From JBBCJM01 sp037190175 (GTDB lineage Bacteria; Pseudomonadota; Alphaproteobacteria; Rhodobacterales; Rhodobacteraceae): DNA of 64,000 nt. A model generated the notes under the pieces. It did no database searches, was not told the origin of the DNA, and saw only the letters and a program-made list of their open reading frames with translations. Position numbers and translations under genes: made by a program. The stretch spans positions 1-64,000 of the forward strand of contig JBBCJM010000043.1 of the NCBI GenBank assembly GCA_037190175.1, written 5' to 3'. Of the stretch, positions 51,133 to 60,523 are shown one piece after another (the first letter of the stretch is position 1; every line of letters starts with the position of its first letter).

Positions 51133-52131
51133 ATGTACGCGCAGCTCGTCAAGTCCGAAGGGGCGAAGTCCCGCGAGGAGATGACGCCCGAGGAGATCGC
51201 CTTTCAGGAGCGCATCGACCGCGGCGAGAAGATCGAGCCCAAGGAATGGATGCCTGAGGGCTATCGCAAGACGCTGATCCGCCAGATCGGCCAGCACGCC
51301 CATTCCGAGATCGTGGGGCAGCTGCCCGAGGGCAACTGGATCACCCGCGCGCCGACGCTGGAGAGGAAGGCGATCCTCTTGGCCAAGGTGCAGGACGAGG
51401 CAGGGCATGGGCTCTACCTCTACTCCGCCGCCGAGACGCTGGGGGTCAGCCGCGACGAGTTGCTGGACGCGCTGCATAGCGGCAAGATGAAGTATTCCTC
51501 GATCTTCAACTATCCCACCCTGAACTGGGCCGACATCGGCGCGGTGGGCTGGCTGGTGGACGGCGCGGCGATCATGAACCAGGTGCCGCTGCAACGCACC
51601 TCCTACGGCCCCTACAGCCGCGCGATGATCCGCATCTGCAAGGAGGAGTCGTTCCACCAGCGGCAGGGCTACGACATCATGATGAAGATGGCCGCCGGCA
51701 CGCCGGAGCAGAAGGAGATGGCGCAGGATGCGCTGAACCGCTTCTGGTATCCGTCGCTGATGATGTTCGGGCCCTCGGACAAGGACTCGGTGCATTCCGC
51801 GCAGTCGATGGCCTGGAAGATCAAGATCAACACCAACGACGAGCTGCGGCAGAAGTTCGTGGACCAGACCGTGCCGCAGGCGAAGTACCTGGGGCTCACC
51901 ATCCCCGACCCGAACCTGAAATGGAACGAGGAAAAGGGCGGCTGGGACTTCAGCGAACCCGACTGGTCCGAGTTCTTCGCCGTCATCGCCGGCAACGGCC
52001 CCTGCAACGCCGAGCGCATGGAGGCCCGGGTGAAGGCCTGGGAGGACGGCGCCTGGTTCCGCGACGGGCTGATGGCCCACGCCGAAAAGGCCGAGGCGCG
52101 CCGCCGCGCTGCTCGCGTGGCTGCCGAGTGA
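51133..52131 (+). CDS. paaA: PaaA, phenylacetyl-CoA epoxidase catalytic subunit
   Basis: A 332-aa ferritin-like di-iron subunit. Iron-ligand motifs KVQDEAGHG and KEESFHQRQGYD are present. With PaaC (structural), PaaB and the reductase PaaE it epoxidises the ring of phenylacetyl-CoA. Start at 51133 with GAGGGAGG upstream. Its stop overlaps the start of the HNH-like gene by one base (TGATG), which is unusual because paaB normally comes next. Confidence 0.96.
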   Translation: MYAQLVKSEGAKSREEMTPEEIAFQERIDRGEKIEPKEWMPEGYRKTLIRQIGQHAHSEIVGQLPEGNWITRAPTLERKAILLAKVQDEAGHGLYLYSAAETLGVSRDELLDALHSGKMKYSSIFNYPTLNWADIGAVGWLVDGAAIMNQVPLQRTSYGPYSRAMIRICKEESFHQRQGYDIMMKMAAGTPEQKEMAQDALNRFWYPSLMMFGPSDKDSVHSAQSMAWKIKINTNDELRQKFVDQTVPQAKYLGLTIPDPNLKWNEEKGGWDFSEPDWSEFFAVIAGNGPCNAERMEARVKAWEDGAWFRDGLMAHAEKAEARRRAARVAAE

Positions 52132-52595
52132 TGGAAACGGACCAACCCATTTCGTCTGCCGAACGCCAGAGTCCGGCTCTGCGCGCCTGGGCGACCCGCC
52201 GCCGTGAGCCATCGGATGGGATCTATGCGCTGAACCCGGGCACGGATGTCGAGAGGGCGGTCATCAGGGCGGCGCAGGGGGCCTTGGCACGGGCGCGGCG
52301 GGTTGGACTGCCCTATGACCTCGATCTTCCCATGGCGATGCTTGACGCATACCGGACGCAGGAAGGTCGATGTGCATTGAGCGGCCTGCCCTTGTCCTTG
52401 GAGATCAAGGGGGCGGGCGCTGCCCCGAGACCTTTCGCACCCAGCATCGACAGGATCGAGGGTGCGAAGGGTTACACCCGCGAGAACACGCGGCTTGTTG
52501 CCTGGGCGGTGAATTGTCTGTGCGGTGTCTGGGGTAGCGAAACTGCCCTGGAAATCGCGCGGGGCATCGTCGCAACGGCCAGCACATCCAGATAG
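52131..52595 (+). CDS. HNH-nuclease-like protein inserted between paaA and paaB
   Basis: A 154-aa protein of no paa function that I recognise. The C-terminal half reads like a small HNH (beta-beta-alpha-metal) nuclease: CALSGLPL (81-88), PSIDRI (104-109), GYTRENTRLV (114-123) and a final Asn128. Only one Cys occurs at the first pair, so a zinc knuckle is unlikely. It starts with ATG overlapping the paaA stop and is followed by a strong GGAGGAGG site before paaB. Codon use is less GC-biased than its neighbours (TCT, CAT, TGT and TTG are frequent), suggesting transfer. Function as a homing or defence nuclease is inference. Confidence 0.65.
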   Translation: METDQPISSAERQSPALRAWATRRREPSDGIYALNPGTDVERAVIRAAQGALARARRVGLPYDLDLPMAMLDAYRTQEGRCALSGLPLSLEIKGAGAAPRPFAPSIDRIEGAKGYTRENTRLVAWAVNCLCGVWGSETALEIARGIVATASTSR

Positions 52596-52611
52596 GAGGA
52601 GGAAGCAAGAC

Positions 52612-52896
52612 ATGTCCAGCCAATGGCCCCTGTGGGAAGTCTTCATCCGCGGCCAGCACGGCCTCAACCATCGTCACGTGGGCTCGCTGCACGCCCCCGA
52701 CCCCGAGATGGCGATCCGCAATGCGCGCGACGTCTATACGCGGCGCAACGAGGGCGTCTCGATCTGGGTGGTGAAGTCTAACGACATCACCGCCTCCTCG
52801 CCCAGCGAGAAGGGGCCGCTGTTCGAGCCCTCGAACTCGAAGGTCTACCGCCACCCGACCTTCTTCGACATCCCCGAAGAAGTGGGGCATATGTGA
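52612..52896 (+). CDS. paaB: PaaB, phenylacetyl-CoA epoxidase subunit
   Basis: A 94-aa PaaB, with the family start WPLWEVFIRGQHGLNHRHVGSLHAPDPEMAIRNARDVYTRR and the C-terminal YRHPTFFDIPEEVGHM. PaaB bridges the PaaA/PaaC heterodimers and is needed for activity. It has its own strong ribosome site (GGAGGAGG, 52594-52601), which would protect its translation from the inserted gene upstream. Its stop overlaps the paaC start (TGATG). Confidence 0.95.
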   Translation: MSSQWPLWEVFIRGQHGLNHRHVGSLHAPDPEMAIRNARDVYTRRNEGVSIWVVKSNDITASSPSEKGPLFEPSNSKVYRHPTFFDIPEEVGHM

Positions 52897-53747
52897 TGCC
52901 CTCGCTTCCCGACATGACCACGCCGAACGTGGCGGAACTGGCCCGCGAGGCCGCTGCCGGATCGCATCCCGTGGAGGTGCCGGCCCCCGATGCCGGGCAG
53001 GAGGCTCTGTTCGAATTCCTGCTGCGGCTGGGCGACAACGTGCTGATCCTGGGCCACCGCGTCTCGGAATGGTGCGGCCATTCCCCGGTGCTGGAGGAGG
53101 ACGTCGCGCTGGCCAACCAGGCGCTGGACCTGATCGGCCAGTGCCAGCTGTGGCTGGGCCTCGCCGCCGAGGTCGAGGGCAAGGGGCGCAACGCCGACCA
53201 GATCGCCTATCTGCGCGACGCCGCCGCCTTCCGCAACGCGCTGCTGGTGGAACGCCCGAACGGCGACTTCGGCCAGACCCTGATGCGGCAGTTCCTGTTC
53301 GATGCGTACCACATCGAGCTCTTGCGGGCGCTGAAGGCGTCCTCCGACCCCCGGGTGGCCGAGATCGCGGCGAAGGCGGAGAAGGAGGTGGCCTATCATC
53401 TGGAACGCTCGGCCGATCTGGTGATCCGGCTGGGCGACGGCACCGAGGAAAGCCACGCCCGGATGCAGAAGGCGCTGAACGCGCTCTACCCCTATACGGG
53501 CGAGCTGTTCATGGACGATGCCACGGATCAGGCGGTGGCCAAGGCCGGCATCGCCCCCCTGCCCTCGACCCTGAAACCCGACTGGGACCGCACCGTGCGC
53601 GAGGTGCTGGCCGAGGCCACGCTGGACCATCCGGGCGAGACCTACCAGCACAAGGGCGGCAAGAAGGGCATCCACTCGGAACACCTGGGCTTCATCCTGG
53701 CCGAGATGCAGTTCCTGCAACGCGCCTATCCCAGCGCGACCTGGTAG
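52896..53747 (+). CDS. paaC: PaaC, phenylacetyl-CoA epoxidase structural subunit
   Basis: A 283-aa ferritin-like subunit related to PaaA but without the full di-iron ligand set. Motifs: LFEFLLRLGDNVLILGHRVSEWCGHSPVLEEDVALANQALD and EKEVAYHLERSADLV. It forms the core heterodimer with PaaA. The ATG at 52896 overlaps the paaB stop. Confidence 0.94.
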   Translation: MPSLPDMTTPNVAELAREAAAGSHPVEVPAPDAGQEALFEFLLRLGDNVLILGHRVSEWCGHSPVLEEDVALANQALDLIGQCQLWLGLAAEVEGKGRNADQIAYLRDAAAFRNALLVERPNGDFGQTLMRQFLFDAYHIELLRALKASSDPRVAEIAAKAEKEVAYHLERSADLVIRLGDGTEESHARMQKALNALYPYTGELFMDDATDQAVAKAGIAPLPSTLKPDWDRTVREVLAEATLDHPGETYQHKGGKKGIHSEHLGFILAEMQFLQRAYPSATW

Positions 53748-53751
53748 GGCC

Positions 53752-54291
53752 ATGGACGGCGCGACAAAAGCTGACGGATCTCGGGCCGACGTGGCACAGG
53801 TCTGGCGCTGGCTGGCCGAAGTGCCGGACCCCGAGATCCCGGTGATTTCGCTGACCGACCTGGGGATCGTCCGCAATGTGGCCTGGGAGGATGACACGCT
53901 GGTCGTGACGGTGACGCCCACCTATTCGGGCTGCCCGGCGACCAGCATCATCAACCTGGACATCGAGCGGGCGCTGCGCGAGCGGGGGGTGGAAAAGCTG
54001 CGGCTGGAACGTCAGCTGTCGCCGCCCTGGACCACCGACTGGCTGACGCCCGAGGGGCGCGAGAAGCTGCGCGCCTATGGCATCGCGCCGCCGGTGGACG
54101 GCACCGCGGCGGACGGGCGGCTGGCGGGGCGGATCTCGCGGCTGGCCGGCACCTCGAACCTGGTGATCGCCTGCCCGCGCTGCGGCTCGACCCATACCGA
54201 GAAGGTCAGCCAGTTCGGCTCGACCCCCTGCAAGGCCAGCTATCGCTGCAAGGACTGCCTGGAACCCTTCGACTATTTCAAATGCATCTGA
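53752..54291 (+). CDS. paaD: PaaD, iron-sulfur assembly factor for the epoxidase
   Basis: A 179-aa protein: an N-terminal MIP18/DUF59 domain (VPDPEIPVISLTDLGIVRNV, PTYSGCPATSII) and a C-terminal zinc-ribbon-like CPRCGS...CKDC. PaaD is needed for the epoxidase, probably for the iron-sulfur centre of PaaE. It lies 4 bp after paaC. Confidence 0.94.
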   Translation: MDGATKADGSRADVAQVWRWLAEVPDPEIPVISLTDLGIVRNVAWEDDTLVVTVTPTYSGCPATSIINLDIERALRERGVEKLRLERQLSPPWTTDWLTPEGREKLRAYGIAPPVDGTAADGRLAGRISRLAGTSNLVIACPRCGSTHTEKVSQFGSTPCKASYRCKDCLEPFDYFKCI

Positions 54292-54307
54292 CGAGGAACG
54301 AACCCCG

Positions 54308-55384
54308 ATGGCACGTTTCCATCCGCTGAAAGTGACTGAGGTGCGCCGCGAGACGCGGGATGCCGTGGTCGTCACCCTCGTCCCCCGCGAGGAGGACCGG
54401 GCGCTGTTCGACTTCACCCAGGGCCAGTACCTGACCTTCCGCCGCGACTTCGACGGCGAGGAACTGCGGCGGTCGTACTCGATCTGCGCCGGGCTGGACG
54501 AGGGCACGCTGCGGGTGGGGATCAAGCGGGTGGACGGCGGCGCCTTCTCCACCTGGGCCAACGAGAACCTCGCGCCCGACGACGAGTTGGAAGCCATGCC
54601 CCCGATGGGCAAGTTCTTCACCCCCATCGAGCCGGAGGCCGCGCGGCAGTACCTGGGCTTTGCCGGCGGCTCGGGCATCACGCCGCTTCTCTCGATCATC
54701 AAGACGGTGCTGGCGCGCGAGCCGAAGTCGAAGTTCACGCTGGTCTATGCCAACCGCACCATCAATTCGATCATGTTCCGCGAGGAGTTGGAGGACCTGA
54801 AGAACCTCTACCTCGGCCGCTTCTCGGTCATCCATGTGCTGGAGCAGGAGGGGCAGGAGATCGACCTCTTCACCGGCCGGATCGACGGGGAAAAGATGCA
54901 GGGCCTTTTCGCCCACTGGATCGACCCCAAGGCGGTGGACACCGCCTTCATCTGCGGGCCGGAGCCGATGATGCTGGCCATCGCCGCCTCCCTGCGCGAC
55001 CACGGGCTGACCGACGCGCAGATCAAGTTCGAGCTCTTCGCCTCCGGCCAGCCCGGCCGGGCCAGGGCCAAGGCGGTGTCCAAGGCCGCCATCGCACCGG
55101 GCGCCGGGGTGGAGGCCACGGTGACGCTGGACGGCGCCACCCGCAGCTTCACCATGCCGCGGCAGGGCCAGACCATCCTGGAGGCCGCGATCGAGGCGCA
55201 GATGGACGCGCCCTATTCCTGCAAGGCCGGCGTCTGTTCCACCTGCCGCTGCAAGGTGCTGGAGGGCGAGGTGGAGATGGCGGTGAACCATGCGCTGGAG
55301 GACTACGAGGTGCGCGCGGGCTATGTGCTGTCCTGCCAGTCGACGCCGCTGACCGACCGCGTGGTCGTGACCTATGACGAATGA
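54308..55384 (+). CDS. paaE: PaaE, epoxidase reductase
   Basis: A 358-aa reductase: an FAD domain with RRSYSICAG, a ferredoxin-NADP reductase-type nucleotide domain with FAGGSGITPLLSI and FICGPEPMM, and a C-terminal plant-type [2Fe-2S] domain with CKAGVCSTCRCKVLEG and a final Cys in LSCQS. It passes electrons from NADPH to PaaA. Confidence 0.95.
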   Translation: MARFHPLKVTEVRRETRDAVVVTLVPREEDRALFDFTQGQYLTFRRDFDGEELRRSYSICAGLDEGTLRVGIKRVDGGAFSTWANENLAPDDELEAMPPMGKFFTPIEPEAARQYLGFAGGSGITPLLSIIKTVLAREPKSKFTLVYANRTINSIMFREELEDLKNLYLGRFSVIHVLEQEGQEIDLFTGRIDGEKMQGLFAHWIDPKAVDTAFICGPEPMMLAIAASLRDHGLTDAQIKFELFASGQPGRARAKAVSKAAIAPGAGVEATVTLDGATRSFTMPRQGQTILEAAIEAQMDAPYSCKAGVCSTCRCKVLEGEVEMAVNHALEDYEVRAGYVLSCQSTPLTDRVVVTYDE

Positions 55385-55394
55385 GGGAAGGGCC

Positions 55395-56141
<747 letters not shown>

Positions 56142-56188
56142 TCCGCCGGGCATCGCGCCCGAATACGAACGAACGTAAGGAAATACCG

Positions 56189-58246
56189 ATGAACACCACG
56201 GCCCGCCGTCTTGAAAGCTATGTCTGCGGGCGCTGGACCCCCGGTTCGCGCGAGGGCCAGCCGCTGCTGGACGCCGCGACGGGCGAGCCGGTGGCGCTGA
56301 TCGACTCCACCGGCCTCGACTTCGCCGCGGTGCTGGACCATGGCCGACGCGCGGCCGGGCCGGCGCTGCGGGCCATGACCTTCCACCAGCGCGCGGGAAT
56401 GCTGAAGGCGCTGGGGCTCGCGCTCATGAAGCGCAAGGAGGAGTTCTACGCCGAGAGCTTCCGCACCGGCGCCACAAGGGCCGACGGCTGGGTGGATATC
56501 GAGGGCGGGATCGGCACCATGCTGACCTTCGCCTCCAAGGGCACCCGCGAACTGCCCAACGCCCGGGTGCTGACGGACGGGGATGTGGAGCCGCTGTCGA
56601 AGGACGGCACCTTCGTCGCCCAGCACATCCTGACGCCCCTGCATGGGGTGGCGGTGCATATCAACGCCTTCAACTTCCCCGTCTGGGGAATGCTGGAAAA
56701 GATCGCCCCCACCCTGCTGGCCGGGGTGCCCTGCGTGGTGAAACCCGCCTCGCAGACCGCCTATCTGACCGAACTGGTGGTGCGGCGGATCGTGGAGACC
56801 GGCCTGCTGCCCGAGGGCGCGCTGCAACTGATCTGCGGTTCGGTGGGCGACCTCTTGGACCATGTGACCGGGCAGGACGCGGTGACCTTCACCGGATCCG
56901 CCTGGACCGGGCGCAAGCTGAAGGCGCACCCGGCGGTGGTGGCCAATTCCGTGCGCTTCACCATGGAGGCCGACAGCCTGAACGCCTCGATCCTAGGCCC
57001 CGATGCGGTGGCGGGCACGCCGGAGTTCGACCTGTTCGTGCGCGAGGTGGCCCGCGAGATGACGGTGAAGGCCGGGCAGAAATGCACCGCCATCCGCCGG
57101 GTGATCGCGCCGCGCGCGCAGGTGCAGGCGCTGGTCGCCGCGCTGCGCGAGCGGCTGGGCAAGACCGCGCTGGGCCTGCCCGGGGATGAGGCCACCCGCA
57201 TGGGCCCGCTGGCCTCGCTGGACCAGCGCGAGGAGGTGCGTGCGCGGATCCGCGAGTTGCAGGCGGTGGCCGAGATCGTAGCGGGCGACCCCGACGACAT
57301 CCGGCTGGCCTCCGGCGACCCCGCGAAGGGCGCCTTCCTGAACCCCGTGCTGCTCTACGCCGACAAGCCCTTCGCGGCGGAGGCCGTGCATGAGGTGGAG
57401 GCCTTCGGCCCTGTGTCGACGGTCCTGCCCTATGACGATCTGGGCGAGGCCATCACGCTGGCGCAGCTGGGGAAGGGGTCGCTGGTGTCCTCGGTGTTCA
57501 CCGACGACAAGGCGGTGGCCGAGGAGGTGGTGCTGGGTGTGGCCCCGTTCCACGGCCGGGTGCTGATCGGCAACCGGCTGTCGGCCAAGTCCTCCACCGG
57601 CCACGGCTCGCCGCTGGCGCCTCTGGTCCACGGCGGCCCCGGGCGGGCCGGCGGCGGCGAGGAAATGGGCGGCATCCGCGGGGTGAAACACTACATGCAG
57701 CGCACCGCCGTTCAGGGGGCGCCGCGGCTGCTCTCGGCGGTGACGGGCCGCTGGATCGACGGCGCCGATACCCGCCAGGGCGAGCATCCCTTCCGCAAGT
57801 CGCTGGCGGAACTGAAGATCGGCGACCAGCTGATCACCGCCGCCCGCACCGTGACCCGCGAGGATGTGGAGCATTTCGCCAATTTTACCGGCGACACCTT
57901 CTATGCCCATATGGACGAGGCCGCGGCCAAGGCGAACCCGTTCTTCGACGACCGCGTGGCGCATGGCTACCTGATCGCCAGCTTGGCCGCCGGGCTGTTC
58001 GTGGAGCCCAATCCCGGCCCGGTGCTGGCCAACTATGGCGTCGACTCCTTGCGCTTCCTGACCCCGGTCTATTTCGGCGACACCCTGCAGGTGCGGCTGA
58101 CCTGCAAGGAGATCAACCCGCGGGCGAACGCCCAGCACGGCGAGGTGCGCTGGGACTGCCGGGTGACCAACCAGGCCGGCGCGGTGGTGGCGCAATACGA
58201 CGTGCTGACCATGGTGGCCAAGACCTGGCCCCTCTCGGATGCCTAG
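56189..58246 (+). CDS. paaZ: PaaZ, oxepin-CoA hydrolase/semialdehyde dehydrogenase
   Basis: A 685-aa bifunctional enzyme. The N-terminal aldehyde dehydrogenase domain (1-~520) has VHINAFNFPVWGMLEKIAPTL, EADSLNAS and the active Cys in KAGQKCTAIRR. The C-terminal MaoC hydratase domain (~555-685) has FANFTGDTFYAHMDEAAAKANPFFDDRVAHGYL. It opens the oxepin ring and oxidises the resulting semialdehyde to 3-oxo-5,6-dehydrosuberyl-CoA for PaaJ. It overlaps paaY by 8 bp. Confidence 0.95.
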   Translation: MNTTARRLESYVCGRWTPGSREGQPLLDAATGEPVALIDSTGLDFAAVLDHGRRAAGPALRAMTFHQRAGMLKALGLALMKRKEEFYAESFRTGATRADGWVDIEGGIGTMLTFASKGTRELPNARVLTDGDVEPLSKDGTFVAQHILTPLHGVAVHINAFNFPVWGMLEKIAPTLLAGVPCVVKPASQTAYLTELVVRRIVETGLLPEGALQLICGSVGDLLDHVTGQDAVTFTGSAWTGRKLKAHPAVVANSVRFTMEADSLNASILGPDAVAGTPEFDLFVREVAREMTVKAGQKCTAIRRVIAPRAQVQALVAALRERLGKTALGLPGDEATRMGPLASLDQREEVRARIRELQAVAEIVAGDPDDIRLASGDPAKGAFLNPVLLYADKPFAAEAVHEVEAFGPVSTVLPYDDLGEAITLAQLGKGSLVSSVFTDDKAVAEEVVLGVAPFHGRVLIGNRLSAKSSTGHGSPLAPLVHGGPGRAGGGEEMGGIRGVKHYMQRTAVQGAPRLLSAVTGRWIDGADTRQGEHPFRKSLAELKIGDQLITAARTVTREDVEHFANFTGDTFYAHMDEAAAKANPFFDDRVAHGYLIASLAAGLFVEPNPGPVLANYGVDSLRFLTPVYFGDTLQVRLTCKEINPRANAQHGEVRWDCRVTNQAGAVVAQYDVLTMVAKTWPLSDA

Positions 58247-58859
58247 GGTTTATTCCTGGGACGGGATCGTGCCGGTGATCGACCCCGGCGCCTTCGTCCA
58301 CCCCGAGGCGGTGGTGATCGGCGACGTGATCGTGGCGGCCGGGGTCTATGTCGGCCCCTGCGCGGTGCTGCGCGGCGACTTCGGGCGGATCGTCCTGCAC
58401 CCCGGCTGCAACGTGCAGGAGACCTGCGTGGTGCATTCCTTCCCCGGCAAGGACGTGGTGGTGGAGGAGGAGGGGCACATCGGCCACGGCGCGGTCCTGC
58501 ATGGCTGCCACATCGGCCGCAACGTGCTGGTCGGCATGAACGCGGTGGTGATGGACGAGGCGGTGGTGGGCGAGAACAGCATCGTCGCCGCCATGGCCTT
58601 CGTGAAGGCGGGGATGCAGGTGCCGGCGGGCGTGCTGCTGGCGGGCATCCCGGCCCGGGTGGTGCGGGACCTGACGGCCGAGGAGATCGCCTGGAAACGC
58701 CAGGGCACCGGCGTCTACCAGCGCCTGGCCATCGAGGCGGGGCAGAAGGTGGCGCCCGCGGTGGCGCTGACCGAGGCGGAGCCCGACCGCAGGCGCGCCA
58801 GGGCGCCGGACTACGACCCGCTGGTGCTGGCCAGGGCGGGGTTCGGCACGGGGCAATAG
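58239..58859 (+). CDS. paaY: PaaY, gamma-carbonic-anhydrase-like thioesterase
   Basis: A 206-aa left-handed beta-helix protein of the PaaY/CaiE group. Hexapeptide repeats are visible from DPGAFVHPEAVVIGDVIV to VHSFPGKDVVVEEEGHIGHGAVLHGCHIGRN, including metal-binding His residues. PaaY is a thioesterase that removes toxic CoA by-products of the pathway. It ends the paaJ-paaY operon. Confidence 0.94.
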   Translation: MPRVYSWDGIVPVIDPGAFVHPEAVVIGDVIVAAGVYVGPCAVLRGDFGRIVLHPGCNVQETCVVHSFPGKDVVVEEEGHIGHGAVLHGCHIGRNVLVGMNAVVMDEAVVGENSIVAAMAFVKAGMQVPAGVLLAGIPARVVRDLTAEEIAWKRQGTGVYQRLAIEAGQKVAPAVALTEAEPDRRRARAPDYDPLVLARAGFGTGQ

Positions 58860-58906
58860 GCACGGCCCCGGCGCCCCGGACCCCTGTACCTTCATCTGCG
58901 GGAAAT

Positions 58907-58983
58907 TGGTCGGAGCGAGAGGATTCGAACCTCCGACCCCCTGCTCCCGAAGCAGGTGCGCTACCAGGCTGCGCTACGCTCCG
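58907..58983 (-). tRNA. tRNA-Pro (anticodon CGG)
   Basis: A 77-nt tRNA read on the minus strand: acceptor CGGAGCG/CGCTCCG, anticodon arm CCTGC-TTCGGGA-GCAGG with CGG in the loop, T arm GGTTCGAATCC and encoded CCA (58907-58909). It lies 47 bp after paaY and 45 bp before the end of the convergent-side transporter gene. Confidence 0.96.
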
Positions 58984-59028
58984 ACCGTGGGCGGGGCTCT
59001 ACCCCAGCCGGCCCGCCGTGGCAAGGGG

Positions 59029-59985
59029 TCAGTCCGACCGCCCGGTCCGGCCCAAGAGGGTGGAGACGCGGGGCCAGATGCCCGTGTCGGGCCGGCTTTG
59101 CGTCCGCAGCACCGGGCGGTTCTTCGAGGTATGCCCGCGGTCCTCGCGCAACACGATGTAGAGGCCCGAGGCGATGATGATCCCCCCGCCCGTCAGCGTC
59201 CAGCGGTCGGGCGTCTCGTGGAAGATCAGCGCGCCATAGATCGTGGCCCAGATCATCTGCGAATACTGCATCGGCGCCACCACCACCGCCTGCGCGCTGC
59301 GATAGGCGGCGATGATGAAGAGCATGGCGACGAAGCCGAACAGCGCGATGATGCCCACCATCCCCAGATGCTCGATCGGCATCGGGCGATAGACCAGCGG
59401 CAGCGCGGCGCCCAGGAACACGAAGTTCGCCAGCATCGGATACAGGAGCAGCACCACCGCCCGCTCCTCCGCCCCGATCTTGCGCACCACCACCGAGGCG
59501 AAGGAGGAGCAGACGGCCGCGGTCAGCGCCGCGGCATGGCCGAGACTGAGCCCCTCCGTCCCCGGCCGCAGCACCACCAGCACCCCGGCAAGCCCCACCA
59601 TCACCGCAAGCCCCCGCCGCCAGCCCACATGCTCGCCCAGCATGGGGATCGACAGCATGGTGATCAGCAGGGGCGTGGCGAAGAGGATGGCATAGGTCTG
59701 CGCCAGCTCCAGCACCGAGAAGGCGTAGAAGGCCGAGACCCCGGTGACCAGCGAGGCCGCGGTGCGCAGCGCCATCCACCAGGGATGCTTGGGCCGCAGG
59801 TTGCCGTCGCTGCGGTCGCGCACCAGCATCAGCATGACCAGCGGAAAGCTGAGCAGCACCGAGAAGAAGATGATCTGCACCGAGTGGTAATGCGCGCCCA
59901 GAAACTTCACCACCACGTCATGGGTGGCGTAGATGGCAAAGGAGACCAGCGAGAAAAACGCGCCCCGCGCCGTGTTCGAGCCCAT
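59029..59985 (-). CDS. DMT-superfamily (EamA) transporter
   Basis: A 318-aa inner-membrane protein with two EamA repeats and about ten spans, starting MGSNTARGAFFSLVSFAIYATHDVVVKFLG. Repeat ends PMLGEHVGWRRGLAVMVGLAGVLVVL and HETPDRWTLTGGGIIIASG are visible. The C-terminal ~30 residues are basic and cytosolic. Substrate unknown. It is divergent from the VanZ-like gene. Confidence 0.88.
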   Translation of the reverse strand: MGSNTARGAFFSLVSFAIYATHDVVVKFLGAHYHSVQIIFFSVLLSFPLVMLMLVRDRSDGNLRPKHPWWMALRTAASLVTGVSAFYAFSVLELAQTYAILFATPLLITMLSIPMLGEHVGWRRGLAVMVGLAGVLVVLRPGTEGLSLGHAAALTAAVCSSFASVVVRKIGAEERAVVLLLYPMLANFVFLGAALPLVYRPMPIEHLGMVGIIALFGFVAMLFIIAAYRSAQAVVVAPMQYSQMIWATIYGALIFHETPDRWTLTGGGIIIASGLYIVLREDRGHTSKNRPVLRTQSRPDTGIWPRVSTLLGRTGRSD

Positions 59986-60098
59986 GGCCTGCCCCTTCGC
60001 CGGTTCCGGCTGTTTCCGCTAACGTCGCAGAAAGCGCAGGCGGGCTCAAGCGGGGGCACGGGTTGCGGCCGGCCCCGGGATGCGGCAAGGGGACACGG

Positions 60099-60512
60099 AT
60101 GACCCACCGCACCCGCCGCCTTCTGGCCGTGATCCTGACCCTGGCCGTGGCCATCATACTGGCCCTCGCCACCCTCCTGCCGATGCCCGCCGGCGGGCCG
60201 CCGGGCAGTGACAAGCTGCACCACCTGCTGGGCTTCGCCGCGCTGACCCTGCCCGCCACCGTGCTGGTCCCGCGCCGGGCGCTGCTGATCCTCGGGCTGG
60301 CCGTGGCCTATGGCGGGCTGATCGAGATCGTGCAGCCCTGGGTCGGCCGCCACCGCGAACTGGCCGACTGGATCGCCGATGCCGCGGGGGCCGGGATCGG
60401 CTCGGTACTGGGGCTCGCGGCGGCCAGCTGGGGCGCGCGGGGCTTCCGAAGGCTGCGGCCCGGACCCCTTGAAGGAGCCGGGCCGCAGGCTTCGCGGAAA
60501 TCGGGGCCCTGA
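60099..60512 (+). CDS. VanZ-like membrane protein
   Basis: A 137-aa protein with about four spans and the VanZ-like motif DKLHHLLGFAALTL and a conserved EIVQPWVGRHRELADWIADAAGAGIG. VanZ-family members are linked to teicoplanin resistance or membrane functions, but in alphaproteobacteria the role is unknown. The last ~25 codons contain a GC hairpin (60453-60488). Start 60099 has GGGG upstream; an in-frame extension to 60063 is less likely. Confidence 0.82.
   Translation: MTHRTRRLLAVILTLAVAIILALATLLPMPAGGPPGSDKLHHLLGFAALTLPATVLVPRRALLILGLAVAYGGLIEIVQPWVGRHRELADWIADAAGAGIGSVLGLAAASWGARGFRRLRPGPLEGAGPQASRKSGP
60453..60488. repeat. GC-rich hairpin within the end of the VanZ-like gene
   Basis: CTGCGGCCCGG (60453-60463) and CCGGGCCGCAG (60478-60488) are perfect 11-nt inverted arms. 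The hairpin is inside the 3' end of the VanZ-like gene, 36 bp before the stop of the convergent dctM. It may act as a shared terminator overlapping the coding end. Confidence 0.55.
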
Positions 60513-60523
60513 GGCGCCGTCTC

